The notes under the pieces were generated by a model. It searched no databases, was not told where the DNA came from, and was given only the letters and a program-made list of their open reading frames with translations. 64,000 nucleotides of DNA. Source: Physella acuta. Taxonomy: Eukaryota > Mollusca > Gastropoda > Physidae. Position numbers and translations under genes: made by a program. Positions 1-12,959 of the stretch are shown piece after piece. The stretch is taken from NCBI RefSeq assembly GCF_028476545.1, contig NW_026732267.1:266001-330000 (forward strand), given 5' to 3'. How positions within the stretch are numbered: the stretch's first letter is position 1; each line of letters begins with the position of its first letter.

Positions 1-439
1 ATTATATAATATCTGAGGCCTAGCACTCTCTTAATCCATTCGGTCTTACTAGTTTAGCCTATTTATATTATGTAATTCATTTAAACTAGTTTTACTGCTT
101 ATTAGGCATTAATTTTTAATTAGGCATTAAGGCAGTGGCTTTATTTTATATTGGTTAAAGATATTTTAAATTATTATGCTGGTATAGCCATCTAAATAAA
201 ATTTTAACTCATAACACATTAATTATTTTTTTTAATGTTATAAGATGTTCTTTCTTGCATTTAACAGAAAAGCATAAAGATAATGATTAAAAAGCTGCTT
301 TAAATTTTAAAATCGGTTTTTTCTATAATTTTATTTCCAATGATAACAAATATAATTTAGTGTCATTTATATTTTAAAATATTTATATAATACTTGATGT
401 AAAGTAACGCTCTTTTCACTTCTATAATATTACTTACAG

Positions 440-538
440 TCTATGCCTACAGGACTAAAACTAAATTTAAATCAGCACTAGCATTCCAGTATTTAATCTT
501 CTCTGGTCGTCAGAACTGTGTTAAAACCTCTAAATCAG
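440..538 (+). CDS. Candidate internal exon, unknown gene
   Basis: A 99-nt segment is preceded by a good acceptor (TTACTTACAG) and followed by a strong donor (CAG then GTAAGA). One frame, starting after two nucleotides that would complete a split codon, is open throughout. It encodes a basic peptide beginning YAYRTKTKFKSALAFQ. The other two frames contain stops. The length is a multiple of three, as expected of a cassette exon. I recognise no family. An open frame of 32 codons in AT-rich DNA can occur by chance, and no partner exon was found on this strand nearby, so the call rests on the splice sites plus the open frame. Confidence 0.35.
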
Positions 539-1334
539 GTAAGAAATTCAAAAGTTTACTTTTTTTTTTAAACATGATGATTGATACAATATGTATTTTT
601 TTATAAAACCATCTTTTTAAATGTGTTTTGCAAAATAAGATAATTTGTTTGATTAGTAGTATTTCTCTTACATTATCATTTAGTCTTTAGTGGTTTGTCA
701 TACAAATTTGAATTATTTACTTAACAGAAACTAGGCATGTTTACTGAGAGTCAATCTGATTCAAACTATCAAAATTATTTGATTTCTCTTGCTTTTATTT
801 CACATAAAAAGAACTATCATTTTTCACCTTTAACACTAAAGATGTATATGAAATGATGCATTCCATTCAATCAATTTTTTTTTATTTGTTTTTTTTTAGA
901 TTTATTAAACGAGATTTATTTTTAGGCTATTATTATTTTTAGATAGATTTAAAAAATCATTCTATTTCTTTCAAAATTGAAAAGTGATGTGAAATACTTT
1001 CATCTGCCATTGTTAAGCAAGAATCTGATCTGCAAATGCGCATAGTTGCAATAATCTTGAGATATCTATTTAAAAAAAAAAAAAAAAAAAAATAAAACAA
1101 TCTAGGAATGCTGTTTCTTTTAGCGAGCACATATTTGTGAAAAAGAACTCAATTGTTAACTACAGAAAACTGGGACCCAGTTTGTACTCCAGGCAAAAGG
1201 TGCGAATGGTTAATATTGAATATTGAAAAGTTTTTAACAAATAGGAGTGATAAATGGAATCCAAATTAACTTTGATTTTGCTTATTGCCACAATGAATTT
1301 TGCTAAGGTTAGCAACTGTTTTGTTTCTTAAGAA

Positions 1335-1425
1335 GTTAGGAATAGCAACCCATCTAGGATTGGTCATAAGAAAAGAAGTCCAGAAAGAAAACAGCTAAAC
1401 AAAGAAGAAGAAAAAGGTTGTATAT
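1335..1425 (+). repeat. Short relic of the Nimb-type LINE / SINE head
   Basis: The block contains AGCAACCCATCTAGGA and then a stretch close to AAATCCAGAAAGAAAAGCAG. Both occur in the same order in the 5' part of the LINE at about 12897-13000. It ends in a GAA-rich run like the LINE tail. It is probably an internally deleted and diverged copy. No target duplication was established. Confidence 0.4.
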
Positions 1426-2551
1426 TCTGTATCAACTGTACAATTAAAACAGACACGCATTTTAAACTACACGTGCACTTCAATGACAAAGTTAAAAAAA
1501 GCCATAATGTTGAGTTTGATTGAAGATATGTTATCTCAGGCAAAGTTAAACTTTATCGTCATAAAAATATTGTCTTAGACTGATTATATCCTCCTCTTCC
1601 CCATCCCTGTTAAATATCCAGCCAACGATGGTTCTTTTTATTTCTCTTGTCTCTGACAACAACACCAATTAATTTGTAAACAAATAAAATATAAAATCCA
1701 GTATTATTGGTTAAACTAGAGACGAGAAATTTGTTTCTGTTTGATGGAAAACACATTCTGATGCATGTTTATTTGTTAGGAATAAAAAAGAAAAGTTAGT
1801 GATTCAGTTTGAATAACGTAGTACTTGACACGAAAAAGATTTTTTACTAATTCAAGAGCATGGAATATATCGAATACATGCTACAATAATAGAGACATGG
1901 CAGAAAAATTATGGTCAAATAGCTGATGAGCTCGGATTTGAACATCTAGGGCACGGATCCGTCTCTGGGGGCTTGTATTGAGTGTTCATGGCTCTCATCC
2001 ATGTATGCACCTCACTATGCGATCAGCTCCCAATCTAACAGCAGGAATCTCCTTAAAAAGTTAAAAAAGTAAAGCTGGTATCGGTAACCTTTGGAGGGGG
2101 ATATTATTGGGGCATGACAACTGTACACAGCTAATTCACATTTCTGCTATATGTAGCTTAAGCTCTCTTATATGAAGAGAGTTAATCAACCTCCATGACT
2201 GAATCATTTCACCTAAATCGTGGCCATTGTTATTATTCTGGTTTGTTATAATTTTAATATCACGCGCTAGTAAATTTACAGCAATACTAAATTAGTTTGT
2301 ATTCAATGGTATTAAATACTTCAGAAAGTGTAATTCTGAAAACTTGAAAATAAAATATAAGTTTTTCAATATTTGCAATTTTCTAATACAATAATATATA
2401 AGAAAATATAGCTCAAGGTCATAATTAAATATCTATAAATACTACTTAACACCCCAAGGTCAACAGTTAACAAAGTCAACAATTGTTTCACCATAAATTA
2501 CCATTTAACATAAACATTTGCATCAGTGTTTCTCTAGTGTCCAATCCGTAA

Positions 2552-2887
2552 GAGAGTCTTCATTCTGTCATTTGGTCTAGATGCAGAAAAGACAATTTTT
2601 ATACCAGGGCCAGAATTGAATTTTCTGCTTTTATGGGCATTGGAGATTTTAATTTTGGGCCAGATTTTTCCAACTATTTGAAACAAGAAATATATGGATT
2701 TAAATTGTCCAACAATGCCAGAAGACTAAAATGTATTAGAGCAAGAAGAAGGCTATTTTTTAGCTGTTATACTCAAAAAAAGCAGATTAGTCTGCGCAGA
2801 AAAAAGGTTAGGGAGGCAAAGAGAAAAAGGCAGGAGGACCAGGAACTGGTTGAAGGTGGTCCATCATATGCTGCTGGAAAGTTTTAA
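2552..2887 (+). pseudogene. Transposase C-terminal fragment of family B transposon
   Basis: The frame is open for 111 codons from just after a stop at 2549 to a TAA at 2885. An ATG lies at 2633, but the open frame continues upstream of it and looks coding, so the ATG is internal. The upstream part includes VIWSRCRKDNF, a pattern seen near the C-terminus of cut-and-paste transposases (an N/E-S-x-x-x-x-I-W-x-x-C block). It is followed by a very basic segment (NNARRLKCIRARRRLFFSC) and an acidic end finishing in GGPSYAAGKF. The upstream catalytic domain is absent. An AATAAA lies just downstream at about 2901. Superfamily assignment (Kolobok-like or a Mutator-like DDE type) is from memory of family style, not from a search. 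Confidence 0.5.
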
Positions 2888-3476
2888 ATGAATTTTATAA
2901 ATAAAAATTGTGTTTTAGACATGCTTTTTCATTATTTTATTCGTTTTTTGCGTTTTTCTCAGTTCGGTGTTTTTGAGCACTAAAAAGCCTACTACTTTTT
3001 TATTATTTATACAATAGCCACCATATTTTCAGCATGTATTCTTTATGCAATTATTAAACTTTTGTCACGAGGAAATTTTGTTGGCTTTTATAGAAAAAAA
3101 ATTATGGTACAATATGTAGACAATTTTGTAATTTTTGCATACTAATTAGAGTACATTTTTAAGACCTTGTAGAATTCTGACCAGTAACTTTATCAAAAAG
3201 TTTTCGTGACAAAAGTTTTAATATATAATGAAATATAAGCCATAAAAATTTGATTGCTGAAAGTGCATAAACAAAAAAGCCTTAGTGTTTTTAAAAGTGC
3301 AGACAAATTCAAAATGGCGGATGTTTTTTCGGGTTTCCATGACAACCAAAATAATTTTCACCCGTGTTTTTACTGTATAGTAGCCTACTTACTTTCACAT
3401 GCCAAACACGACTAAACTATTTAAAAAGCTTAAGGTGTTATATTTTAAAAAATAGAAAAAATCATAGCATATCCCC
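2552..3476 (+). mobile_element. Truncated DNA transposon, family B (TTAA target), 3' part
   Basis: The right end reads GCATATCCCC followed by TTAA (3477-3480). This is the same terminus as the complete family B element at 6624-7430, and the two share long internal stretches in opposite orientation (for example the AAGCCTACTAC segment near 2985). Unlike that short copy, this one still carries a coding 3' region (2552-2887), so it is a remnant of a transposase-encoding member. The left end is missing. TTAA duplications suit Kolobok- or piggyBac-like transposons. I favour Kolobok-like, with moderate doubt. Confidence 0.55.
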
Positions 3477-3480
3477 TTAA

Positions 3481-4195
3481 GAAACTACATTCAATTCTGA
3501 ACAATTTTCTATAATTATTTTGCCAAATTAAGTATGACTAGTATTTTTTTATAATTTTTTAAATTACGTAATTCACCTATTTTAAGCAACATTTGACAAC
3601 AAACATTTTAAAATAACTAAAATAGATGTTCTAATTGCTGAACAAGAGGCTCCAGATGCAAATTATGTAACTGGGAGTTTTTAAAATTGTCTTTTATGGT
3701 ATAGTTTTCGCTTCTTCTCGTTTTTTTTTTTTTTTTTTTTTTCAAATTTAGTATATTTTTTACTTTAGCGTTTTTCTACTTGACATTTTTTGTAAAGTTG
3801 AACTAAAAGAATGTCTATATCTTTGAAACTTCACATTTAAATTAAATAAAAAGCTAAGTCTACTCCCTACTTTTTAAAAATTTTTATGTCTCACATTTAA
3901 AAGATTTGCTAAAATCCATTTTTTATTATTTTCTAATTGTTTTAGTTCATCTGTTTTTAAATTGTGTATATTACACTATATTAAAGATTTGTATTATTCT
4001 GACAAGCTGAAACTGAGTTATTGTGATTTCAATGAGAGCTATTTTACCCTAAAAATGACACTTTTTAGAAAATATTTTCGCAAAACTATAATTTTTTTAG
4101 TTTTTTTTTTTTTTTTTGCATTTTTGTCATATACTACTTCCTTATCACTCAAAAAAACTAACTCCTAAATTTCAATTAGGGGGTTTAACCTGCCC
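3481..4195 (-). mobile_element. Family A MITE (TTAA target), inverted copy
   Basis: The right edge reads GGGTTTAACCTGCCC followed by TTAA (4196-4199), the terminus of the A family seen complete at 20851-21744. The body matches that element in reverse orientation. The left terminus is missing: the copy begins abruptly at the TTAA that ends the family B element, suggesting B inserted into A or the two were joined by a deletion. Confidence 0.6.
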
Positions 4196-4216
4196 TTAAG
4201 TTATTGTTATGATCTA

Positions 4217-4478
4217 GGGTAATCCGGGGTAATTCCACACACGGAGTAATTCCACACCCTGTATACTGACTTTACTTGAATTAATCCTCTTTGCTCCTTA
4301 TGGAACACAGGGCCTCCACCATTTCCCTGCTTCAGTTCTTCAAGAAGACTCAGCCTCCAGGTCTATCTTGGGCACCCTCTTTTCCGCTTTCCCTGTATAC
4401 TGAATATTCTCTATTTTAAAAGGAAGTCAATTTTAATTAAAAGTTATTATTTCCTGTTTCTAAGAGGTCACTTTCCTG
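4217..4478 (+). mobile_element. Left-end fragment of pogo-like element
   Basis: It starts with GGGTAATCCGGGGTAATTCC after a TA (4215-4216) and repeats the GTAATTCCACAC motif. Its inner part is similar to the beginning of the next copy (4481 onward). It appears to be a left-end piece preceding a fuller copy, in direct orientation. Confidence 0.5.
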
Positions 4479-4480
4479 TA

Positions 4481-5602
4481 GGGTAAGGTGGGGTAATTCC
4501 ACACACGGGGTAATTCCACACACTATATACTAAATACTCTCTATTTTAAATGTGAGTAAAGTTTAATTAAAAGTTACTATTCCCTTTTTCTAAGAGGTCA
4601 TTTCTTGTACTTTTTGATACTGTTAGAGAAGTGTTCATCTACAATCAGAGCAAGAATTTTAATTTTATCAGCATCTATCTTCAAACATCCTTACGTAAGT
4701 ACAACCCCTGCACTTTTTAAAAAATAGTTAATTTTGTCTTATTTTTAATTGTCAATTATTTATTGATTTTATGAAAGCTTAATCATTTTTGTTAATAGTA
4801 ACAGTTAATGATGCTAGATTCTGGGAAGCATATTTTTTTTTAATAGTAGGTGTGGGGCAATTCCATAAACTATAGTTTGGAATGTCCCATGTTGTATTTT
4901 ATACTCTTTAGAGGGTTAAGCTATTATTTTAAACCATTTAAACTGGTTGTGGCTAATTCAGTAATTCACAACTCATTATTTAATCTTAAAAAATACTTAA
5001 ACAGTACTATATCTAGTACTATTTATTTTTAAAAAGACTGCTATTAAATTTAAGTAAAATTGCCACAGACTTCTTTTATTTTTTTATCTATTATTTTTAT
5101 TGTACCTATATTATTTATTATAATTTATGCAATATTTAGAGCTAAACATCCCCATACACACATTAGTAATTAGACTTTCTAACATTAAATTTTGTTTTTA
5201 TTTCAGAATGGTCCACAATTATAAACAAAAAACTTCGGCCTTTGACAGATGAGAGCAGAATTCAGGAGGAAGAAATTGAGGCTTTCTCTTCATCCAGTGA
5301 TGAAGAGTGGTAGCTCCCACGCAAAATTGTTTCCAAGGGGAAAAATGTTTTTTAAAAATTGTTAAATACATGAATTTTAAAAGTTTCATAATGTGTGCGG
5401 AAATGCCCCACTTGCCATGTGTTTGCAATAAAAGTGAAATATTTAAAAAATGTATTTTATTTTGTGAATTATCTCTATATTTGTTTGCATATAAGTTATT
5501 CCTTGTCTAGTTATTCCCTCAATATTATATTGTGGTAGTTAATTTTAGACTTTTTAAATTTTTTTTTAGAAAAGTAGTGTATGGAATTACCCCGGGTTAC
5601 CC
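4481..5602 (+). mobile_element. pogo-like (Tc1/mariner superfamily) non-autonomous transposon
   Basis: Terminal inverted repeats are visible: the left end is GGGTAAGGTGGGGTAATTCC and the right end is GGAATTACCCCGGGTTACCC. Both are flanked by TA (4479-4480 and 5603-5604), the target of the Tc1/mariner superfamily. Near 5209, after an acceptor-like TTTCAG, there is ATG encoding MVHNYKQKTSAF, which resembles the start of pogo-type transposases. A few codons on comes the acidic ending EIEAFSSSSDEEW and a stop at 5312, in a different register. The catalytic core has been deleted, so it depends on another element's transposase. The next copy (5605-6077) retains another slice of the same N-terminus. 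Confidence 0.65.
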
Positions 5603-5604
5603 TA

Positions 5605-6077
5605 CTTTCTGTTATTGTTAGAGAAGCGTTCATCTACAATTAGAACAAGAATTTTAATTTTATCTGCATCTAAACAGCCCACACACATTAGTAATTCTAA
5701 CATTTAATTTTGTTCTTATTTCAATAACGAATAGCGTCAGCCTATGACAAGGAGGCAATGGAAGTTGCCGTTGAAAAGGCCTCCTAATGAGAGCAGAATT
5801 CACATGCAAAATGTTTTCCAAGGGAAAAATGTTTTTTTACACATATATTGAAATATATGAATTTTTAAATTTTCATAATGTGTGTGGAATCGCTTACTTG
5901 CCATGTTTTTGTACTTATTTATTTAATATTAAATATTTTAAAATTGTATTTTGTTTTTTTTTAATTTGTACGTTATCATTTAATTAATTCTTATCTAGTT
6001 AAACCGTGTGTTGATTTTAGATTTTTTTTTACAATTTTTTAAAGAAAAGTAGTGTACGGAATCACCCCGGGTTACCC
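5605..6077 (+). mobile_element. Left-truncated pogo-like copy
   Basis: It is in direct orientation to 4481-5602 and repeats its right half, including the GTTAGAGAAGCGTTCATCTAC segment. It ends in the same inverted repeat (CCCCGGGTTACCC) followed by TA (6078-6079). Around 5734-5787 one frame reads ASAYDKEAMEVAVEKAS then a stop, a recognisable piece of the pogo transposase N-terminal DNA-binding region. No left end is present, so it is a fragment, probably formed by tandem insertion or unequal exchange. Confidence 0.6.
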
Positions 6078-6079
6078 TA

Positions 6080-6619
6080 CTCAATTCTACCACTCTTTCT
6101 CTAGAATCTACTATTCAAGGCAAGTAGTATTCATTCTACCTCAAACTCTAAATGCAGTGAAACTTTTTGTTTTCAATCAATAATTCTAATTCACTGAACA
6201 GTTCTACTGCTACCAATTGAAAGACCAAGGCTTCAAAAGAGACAGATAATGCTTATGCCATAAATCAGCATAACATTAGAGAAATGTAAGATCAAATTGA
6301 AAAACTTAACAAAACAGGAGATCAAGAATGATAACTTAATTTTTTTTATTTTAACGAAATACATGAAATAGATGAAAATACGGTGCAGTCAGTGAAAGAG
6401 CAATGATTAAGATGTTCGAATTATTAAATTAGAAATTTGATTTTTTGTTATGAATCTTACCTAATAAGAATTCAATGAGACCTGTTTCAAAAAAATATTT
6501 AATCTACCTCGAAGACAATATACATATGGTAATTTGGACATTAGTCTCCATATTTTTATATTCCAAATATAAATTAGAAAAAAAAAACGTAGCATAACAA
6601 CCAGAGATGTTTATTTCAG
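6080..6619. other. No recognised feature
   Basis: AT-rich sequence without an open frame, repeat or splice-site pair that I can support. Confidence 0.4.
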
Positions 6620-6623
6620 TTAA

Positions 6624-7430
6624 GGGGATATGCTATGTTTTTTTCTATTTTTTTACGGTTTAAGATCTAAAGCCTTTTGAATACTTGTATCATATTTGGC
6701 ATATAAAAGTTAGTATTAAACAGCAAAAAAAGGGTCGAAAACAATTTTGGTTGTCATGGAAACCCAAAAAAACCTCCGCCATTTTGAATTTTCCAGTACT
6801 TTAAAAAATGCTAAGGCTTTTTTATTTATGCACCTATAGCAATCAAATTTAAACTTCTTATATTTCAGTATATATTAAAACTTTTGTCACGACAACTTTT
6901 TGAAATGATTACTAGTAAGAATTTTACAAGGTCTAAAAAATCGTACCCTTTTTAAGCATTTACAATTCCCTCGTGACAAAAGTTGTATTTTTGCAATAAG
7001 AACATTTGGCATTGTTAAAAAAATAAAAAAGTAGTAGGCTTTTTAGTGTTAAAAACCCACGAACTGAGAAAAACAGCCAAAAGTAACGAAAACTAGGTCA
7101 GGAAAGTACCATATCTGTGTAAACTGCTAAGCCGATTATAAGCTTTGGGTGCTTCCGAGATGTAGGAAATTAAGTTTATTAAATACATGAGAAATTCAGC
7201 TTTCCGATGATGATAAATACAATATAATGACGGATATACAACTTTTCATAGAGAGCTTGTAAGATTGGGAAAAATTGATTATTTTTTAATTAATAGGGTC
7301 ATAAAAATCGCAAAATATTTTTTTCTCTTTAAAGTTATTATTTTCTTTATACAAAAAGTATCCAAAAGTGCAAGAAACCCATCATGACGAAAAACAAGAA
7401 ATTTTGTGATTTTTTTCCGCGCATATCCCC
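6624..7430 (+). mobile_element. Family B MITE with TTAA target duplication
   Basis: The element starts GGGGATATGC and ends GCATATCCCC (10-bp terminal inverted repeats). TTAA flanks it on both sides (6620-6623 and 7431-7434). It is 807 bp long with no coding capacity. The body is shared with the coding remnant at 2552-3476, in inverse orientation, and a more diverged relative sits inside each 4.28-kb array unit (for example about 23370-23880). TTAA duplications suggest a Kolobok-like or piggyBac-like transposase. Confidence 0.7.
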
Positions 7431-7658
7431 TTAATACCAGTGCCATCGGAACTTTAAATTGTTTTATAATAATGTAATGTAATGTTAATATTAAATTTAT
7501 CATATTTTTCATATTTATCATATTGGAAGTGTACTATGCCTATAATTGTAAACTTCAACATCATGAAAATGTTGCTGAATGGGCGCATTCAGTAATAATG
7601 CAAAGAATATACTTGATCTTCTAGAAGATCAAAATTGGTCCTAGATAATTGTTTTGAG

Positions 7659-7874
7659 CAGAGGCGTAGCGAGGGGGAAGGGTGGGTTACACCAAGGTAA
7701 AAAATATCAAAATATATAGAGAAAAATGTGAGAAGGGGTGCAAATCGAAAGTTTAAGGGGGCAAATCGAAAATTGAAAGTTTGTTCAATGGAAGGGTCGC
7801 TAAGCCTGTGGGGGGGGGGGGGGTGACACCATTAAGTGCCGCACCGGGTGACACCCGACCTCGCTACGCCACTG
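7659..7874 (+). mobile_element. hAT-type MITE
   Basis: Inverted termini CAGAGGCGTAGCGAGG and CCTCGCTACGCCACTG flank 216 bp. The neighbouring octamers GTTTTGAG and GTCTTGAG are an 8-bp target duplication with one mismatch, typical of hAT transposons. The interior has G-rich runs. Relatives lie at 60081-60314 and 49296-49540. Confidence 0.75.
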
Positions 7875-7882
7875 GTCTTGAG

Positions 7883-9009
7883 GAAAAGAAAACAAACCCA
7901 TTTCTATGTGTTTATAGAGATTTGGCTCTATAAAAACACCACTTCCATATGCTCCAAAGTCTACACGTAAAACTTAATACCTAACATTACTAATCCTTGA
8001 ATGATTAGGGAGTGAAAAGTTTTTTTTACCCTTCATATTGTATAAATTTTGCTTCAAAGTGAAATAACATCAAATGAATTTACATAAACGTTAAAATTTT
8101 ACTAACTGACTTTAGGTGTGATCATTTCACAAAATTCGAGTTTGATTCCGTTTTTTTACCACTGGTCGGACACCTGTGATCGAGGTTGTTTTTTTTTTTT
8201 TTTCTTTTTTTTTTTTTAGAAAAAAAAATAAAACAAAAAAATATTCACCAATTCGCAGGTGAGTAAATTTACCTAAAATTAAGTTATTTATATACTTTTT
8301 TGTTATATTTGTGCTAATATGCAATTACTATATGTAGCAATGTCATATTGGGACAACTGTAAATTGACTTATCTGTAGTATAAAAATTAGCTGATTGAAC
8401 AATTCCTAACGTCTAGTAGGTAGACTTGTCACCTGTTGGTTCTTATACTAGCTAAGTTTTGTTTTTCTTTCATAATAATAATATAACAATTATTGTAGAA
8501 AAATAAATTTACTTCGATTTTGCACTTAGTACTGTATAAGCCTACATACATATGATCAGTGTGCTACTATAATAAGCCTATAATGAAGGGTAATGTAGTG
8601 CTACTATTGAAGAAAAAAATGCGTCCAAATGTTTAACAATAATATAGTATTAGAATGATATTTACTAGCTGCTGCTTAGAATTTGCATGTGATAACCATA
8701 TTAATTGATGCATATAGGTCTAATAAACTTAGAAAGTAATACAGTAATTATTGTTAAAGATTGTTTTAGTGCTAATATTGTTGCATTTATTTTCACAGGA
8801 TCTCTTTTTGTCTAGAGTTTGCGATAAATTTGTCGCTAAACAGTTCCGACTAAAATAGATGATAGACTTCAAGTAGAATTAAATGAAGGTGATATTGGTG
8901 TAATATTTCATTATTTATCTTATGAAGTTACAATCAAATAACTAGGCCTATATTAAATATTGTAGTTAATTATTGTTAAAAAAATAGCATAATAATTTTT
9001 TATTGATAT
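7883..9009. other. No recognised feature
   Basis: AT-rich DNA with a poly-T/A tract at 8190-8240. An acceptor-like site near 8799 is followed by only 19 open codons, which I do not call as an exon. Confidence 0.4.
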
Positions 9010-9120
<111 letters not shown>

Positions 9121-9275
9121 CATTTTTACTTGAAAATAAAATAATAACCTCTAGTTATTATTTTTAATTGAATTTTAATTTTATTTTTGCATGTATGAAG
9201 AAAAAGTAAATGAATCTAGAAATAAAATCTAGAAATAATATAGTTTGGTTTAGTAGTGACGTTATTATTTTACAG

Positions 9276-9453
9276 GATGAGTAAAGATTCAAACAAAAGA
9301 ATTCTGTCTGAAATAGAGTGCATTTTCTTTGGTCACTAATGTCTAATTATTCATCTGTTGCTTCACCTGATGTTGAATGTGTTACTGTAACTGAAATTGA
9401 ACACTTGGAAAGTGATGGAGAGAGAATAAAGGGATTGGTTCAGAGCAAGTAAA
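9276..9453 (+). pseudogene. Coding-like relic, unknown
   Basis: After an acceptor-like TTTTACAG, an ATG opens a 20-codon frame (MSKDSNKRILSEIECIFFGH). A second frame, shifted by one base, continues as MSNYSSVASPDVECVTVT and ends SDGERIKGLVQSK at TAA 9451. The amino-acid composition looks protein-like rather than translated AT-rich noise, but there is no donor site and no family that I recognise. It may be a relic of a transposon-encoded or host exon. Confidence 0.2.
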
Positions 9454-10019
9454 GCGGTAGACTTTTATTCTGATATACATAGGGCCTACATGCTAAAGAG
9501 ATATACATTCATAAGAATGTAAGCAGAATCTAGTCTAGCAAATAGTTAACTAAAACACACGAATGCTCTTTAGTATTTGTGAAGAATAGGAATTGACCAA
9601 CTTAGTATTTCGTGCAAGGCCTTTCGGTCGTTCAAGATTTTTTTTTTCACATCATGGATGTTAGTATAATAAGTGTCATTCATTCAAGTATGATTATAAA
9701 TAAGTAAAGGATTTTAAATATAGTCTTCGCCTATATATAAAAGTGCACTTTAGAACGTTACGGTCCATGTGGTAGGCTAAGTAGAGTTCATCTGTTTCAT
9801 TGACATTGGTATATAGAGAGAGAGCGATGCTGGAATAATGTGATCATGTTGCTGGGCACAATATAACGAATTTAGCTTTGAAATAGTATTGTAAAATATT
9901 AGGAGAACAAAAAAATAAATAGATAACAGGAAATGAGGTGGTGGACCACTATCCTGGATACCACCAAAGAATTGTCTTCACAGTGACCTTGACAAATTTA
10001 ACACTGAGCATAGACCTAC

Positions 10020-10600
10020 ACCTCGTAATTAATACAGTAAGGTTGAGTACTGACAAACATACCCTTTGCAGTGCTATTGAATACCCACATTAGTGTCATT
10101 ATACTGGCATTTAGTACCGACAGCAGTGTTATTGAGTACCCAAATCTTCAGCACTAAGTACCAACATCAGTGACACTGAACAACAACAGTTTGAGCACTT
10201 AGCACTCCCAGCAGTGATACTGAGTAGGGTACCCACTGCTAATGTTGAGTACCCACATCAACGTTATCTATTATCAAAAGCTCCAGCGCTGATTACCCAC
10301 AGCATGACACCAACAACCGACTGCAGTAACTCTGAGTACCCACTTCAACAGAGAGTACCTACAGCTTCAGCACTTAGTACCCACTGTTTCAGCACTGAGT
10401 GCCCATACCAGTGGAAATAGGTAGCTACAGCACTGTCAATGGTAATCAATAGCAGAATCAGTCGAGCACAATAGCCGTAGCACGAATCGGAAACATAGGG
10501 TCCCATCAACAATAGCAGTGAGTACCCACACTGGTGGCACTGAGTACCCACAGCAGTGACACTAAGTACCCACAGCAGCTGCATTGAGCATGGACGAATA
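10020..10600. repeat. Degenerate minisatellite (GAGTACCCACA-type units)
   Basis: The motif GAGTACCCAC recurs many times at irregular spacing of about 20-25 bp, alternating with CAGCAGTGAC-like segments. Open frames on both strands here are by-products of the repeat. Confidence 0.7.
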
Positions 10601-11028
10601 TACAATGCTGAACATTGTCATTTAGGACAATATTTGTTCACGTGCTTTGTGTGTATAGCAAATATAGGTCAAATGAGAAATGCGTCTTTATTAGTTGACC
10701 TTGAATAAGAGTTCACGAAAATGACGTAACCAGGGACAACTAAAGCTCTACACATTGCAGGAAGTCCTTACATATGCAGTGTGTTAATGTAGTGTAATAG
10801 AACCACGACAGCAAGGCTTCAAAATACCCATTCATAAGTTAGTCAGTTAGCAGGTGCAGCAGCGATGTAACTCCATGCCTGAGCTAATATAGTATATTTT
10901 CATGAATTTTGAAAGTGATTCTACATCTCTTTGCATGTCCGTATGTTCAGTTTGGATATTTAGAGAAACACGTGACATTAAAAATAGTAAAATGACCCGG
11001 ACTAAAAAATAATTAAATTACTGTTTGG

Positions 11029-11183
11029 TCCATAAGTGCCTGATGTCGCGTTTTCGCGACATACCGTAATTAGCCTAAAATAGCTCCAAATTTAAAAACT
11101 ACAAATTCAGTGTCAGTATGATGAGAGAAAATCAGCACAAATAATTTTTTACACGCTTAGAACATAATTCAGGCATTAAGGGG
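11029..11183. mobile_element. Possible small MITE with TGCCTGA ends
   Basis: The left edge CCATAAGTGCCTGA and the right edge TCAGGCATTAAGGGG form imperfect inverted repeats, and TTAA follows on the right (11184-11187). Just inside the left end is a perfect hairpin, ATGTCGCG-TTTT-CGCGACAT. No TTAA abuts the left end, so boundaries and family (piggyBac-like?) are uncertain. A similar end (TCAGGCATTAAAGAGG) occurs near 48586. Confidence 0.35.
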
Positions 11184-11187
11184 TTAA

Positions 11188-12619
<1,432 letters not shown>

Positions 12620-12959
12620 ACATTTTATTTTATTCTTGGGGGAGCTACCATCTCCTACCGAGCGCGTCCCCAGGTGGCGGATAGGGGAGAGGCCCTTAGA
12701 TATGAGGGTTAGCTGTGAATACCAAATAAACAGCCGTGGACCAACTGGTTTGTGGTCATGGAGGATGAGGTGGGATATCCATTGGTTAGGATATCTAATA
12801 AAAAACATCTCATAAATCCAAGGAAATGACTTCAACGGCGAGCATGGGGCGCTATAACTCCAAACCCGGGCAGATGGGGCTCGTTAGCTGGGGACAGCAA
12901 CCCATCTAGGAGAGACAACTCCAAAATCAAACAGCTACTGCCTTGTAGTTTGTTCTTGG

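Larger units (their letters stand above)
1..2551. other. AT-rich intergenic or intronic sequence
   Basis: No long open frame is present. The stretch holds one candidate exon (440-538), a poly-A run near 1072-1091 and a short relic of a LINE/SINE head (about 1335-1425). The segment near 1926-2100 is more GC-rich than its surroundings and repeat-like, but I could not match it to anything else in the window. Confidence 0.5.

Noticed and set aside
8799-8860. Possible terminal exon after TTTTCACAG
   Set aside because: Only 19 open codons before a stop, and no upstream exon to join.
10214-10605. Plus and minus frames of 68 and 86 codons
   Set aside because: They fall on the GAGTACCCAC minisatellite and encode repeat-derived peptides.
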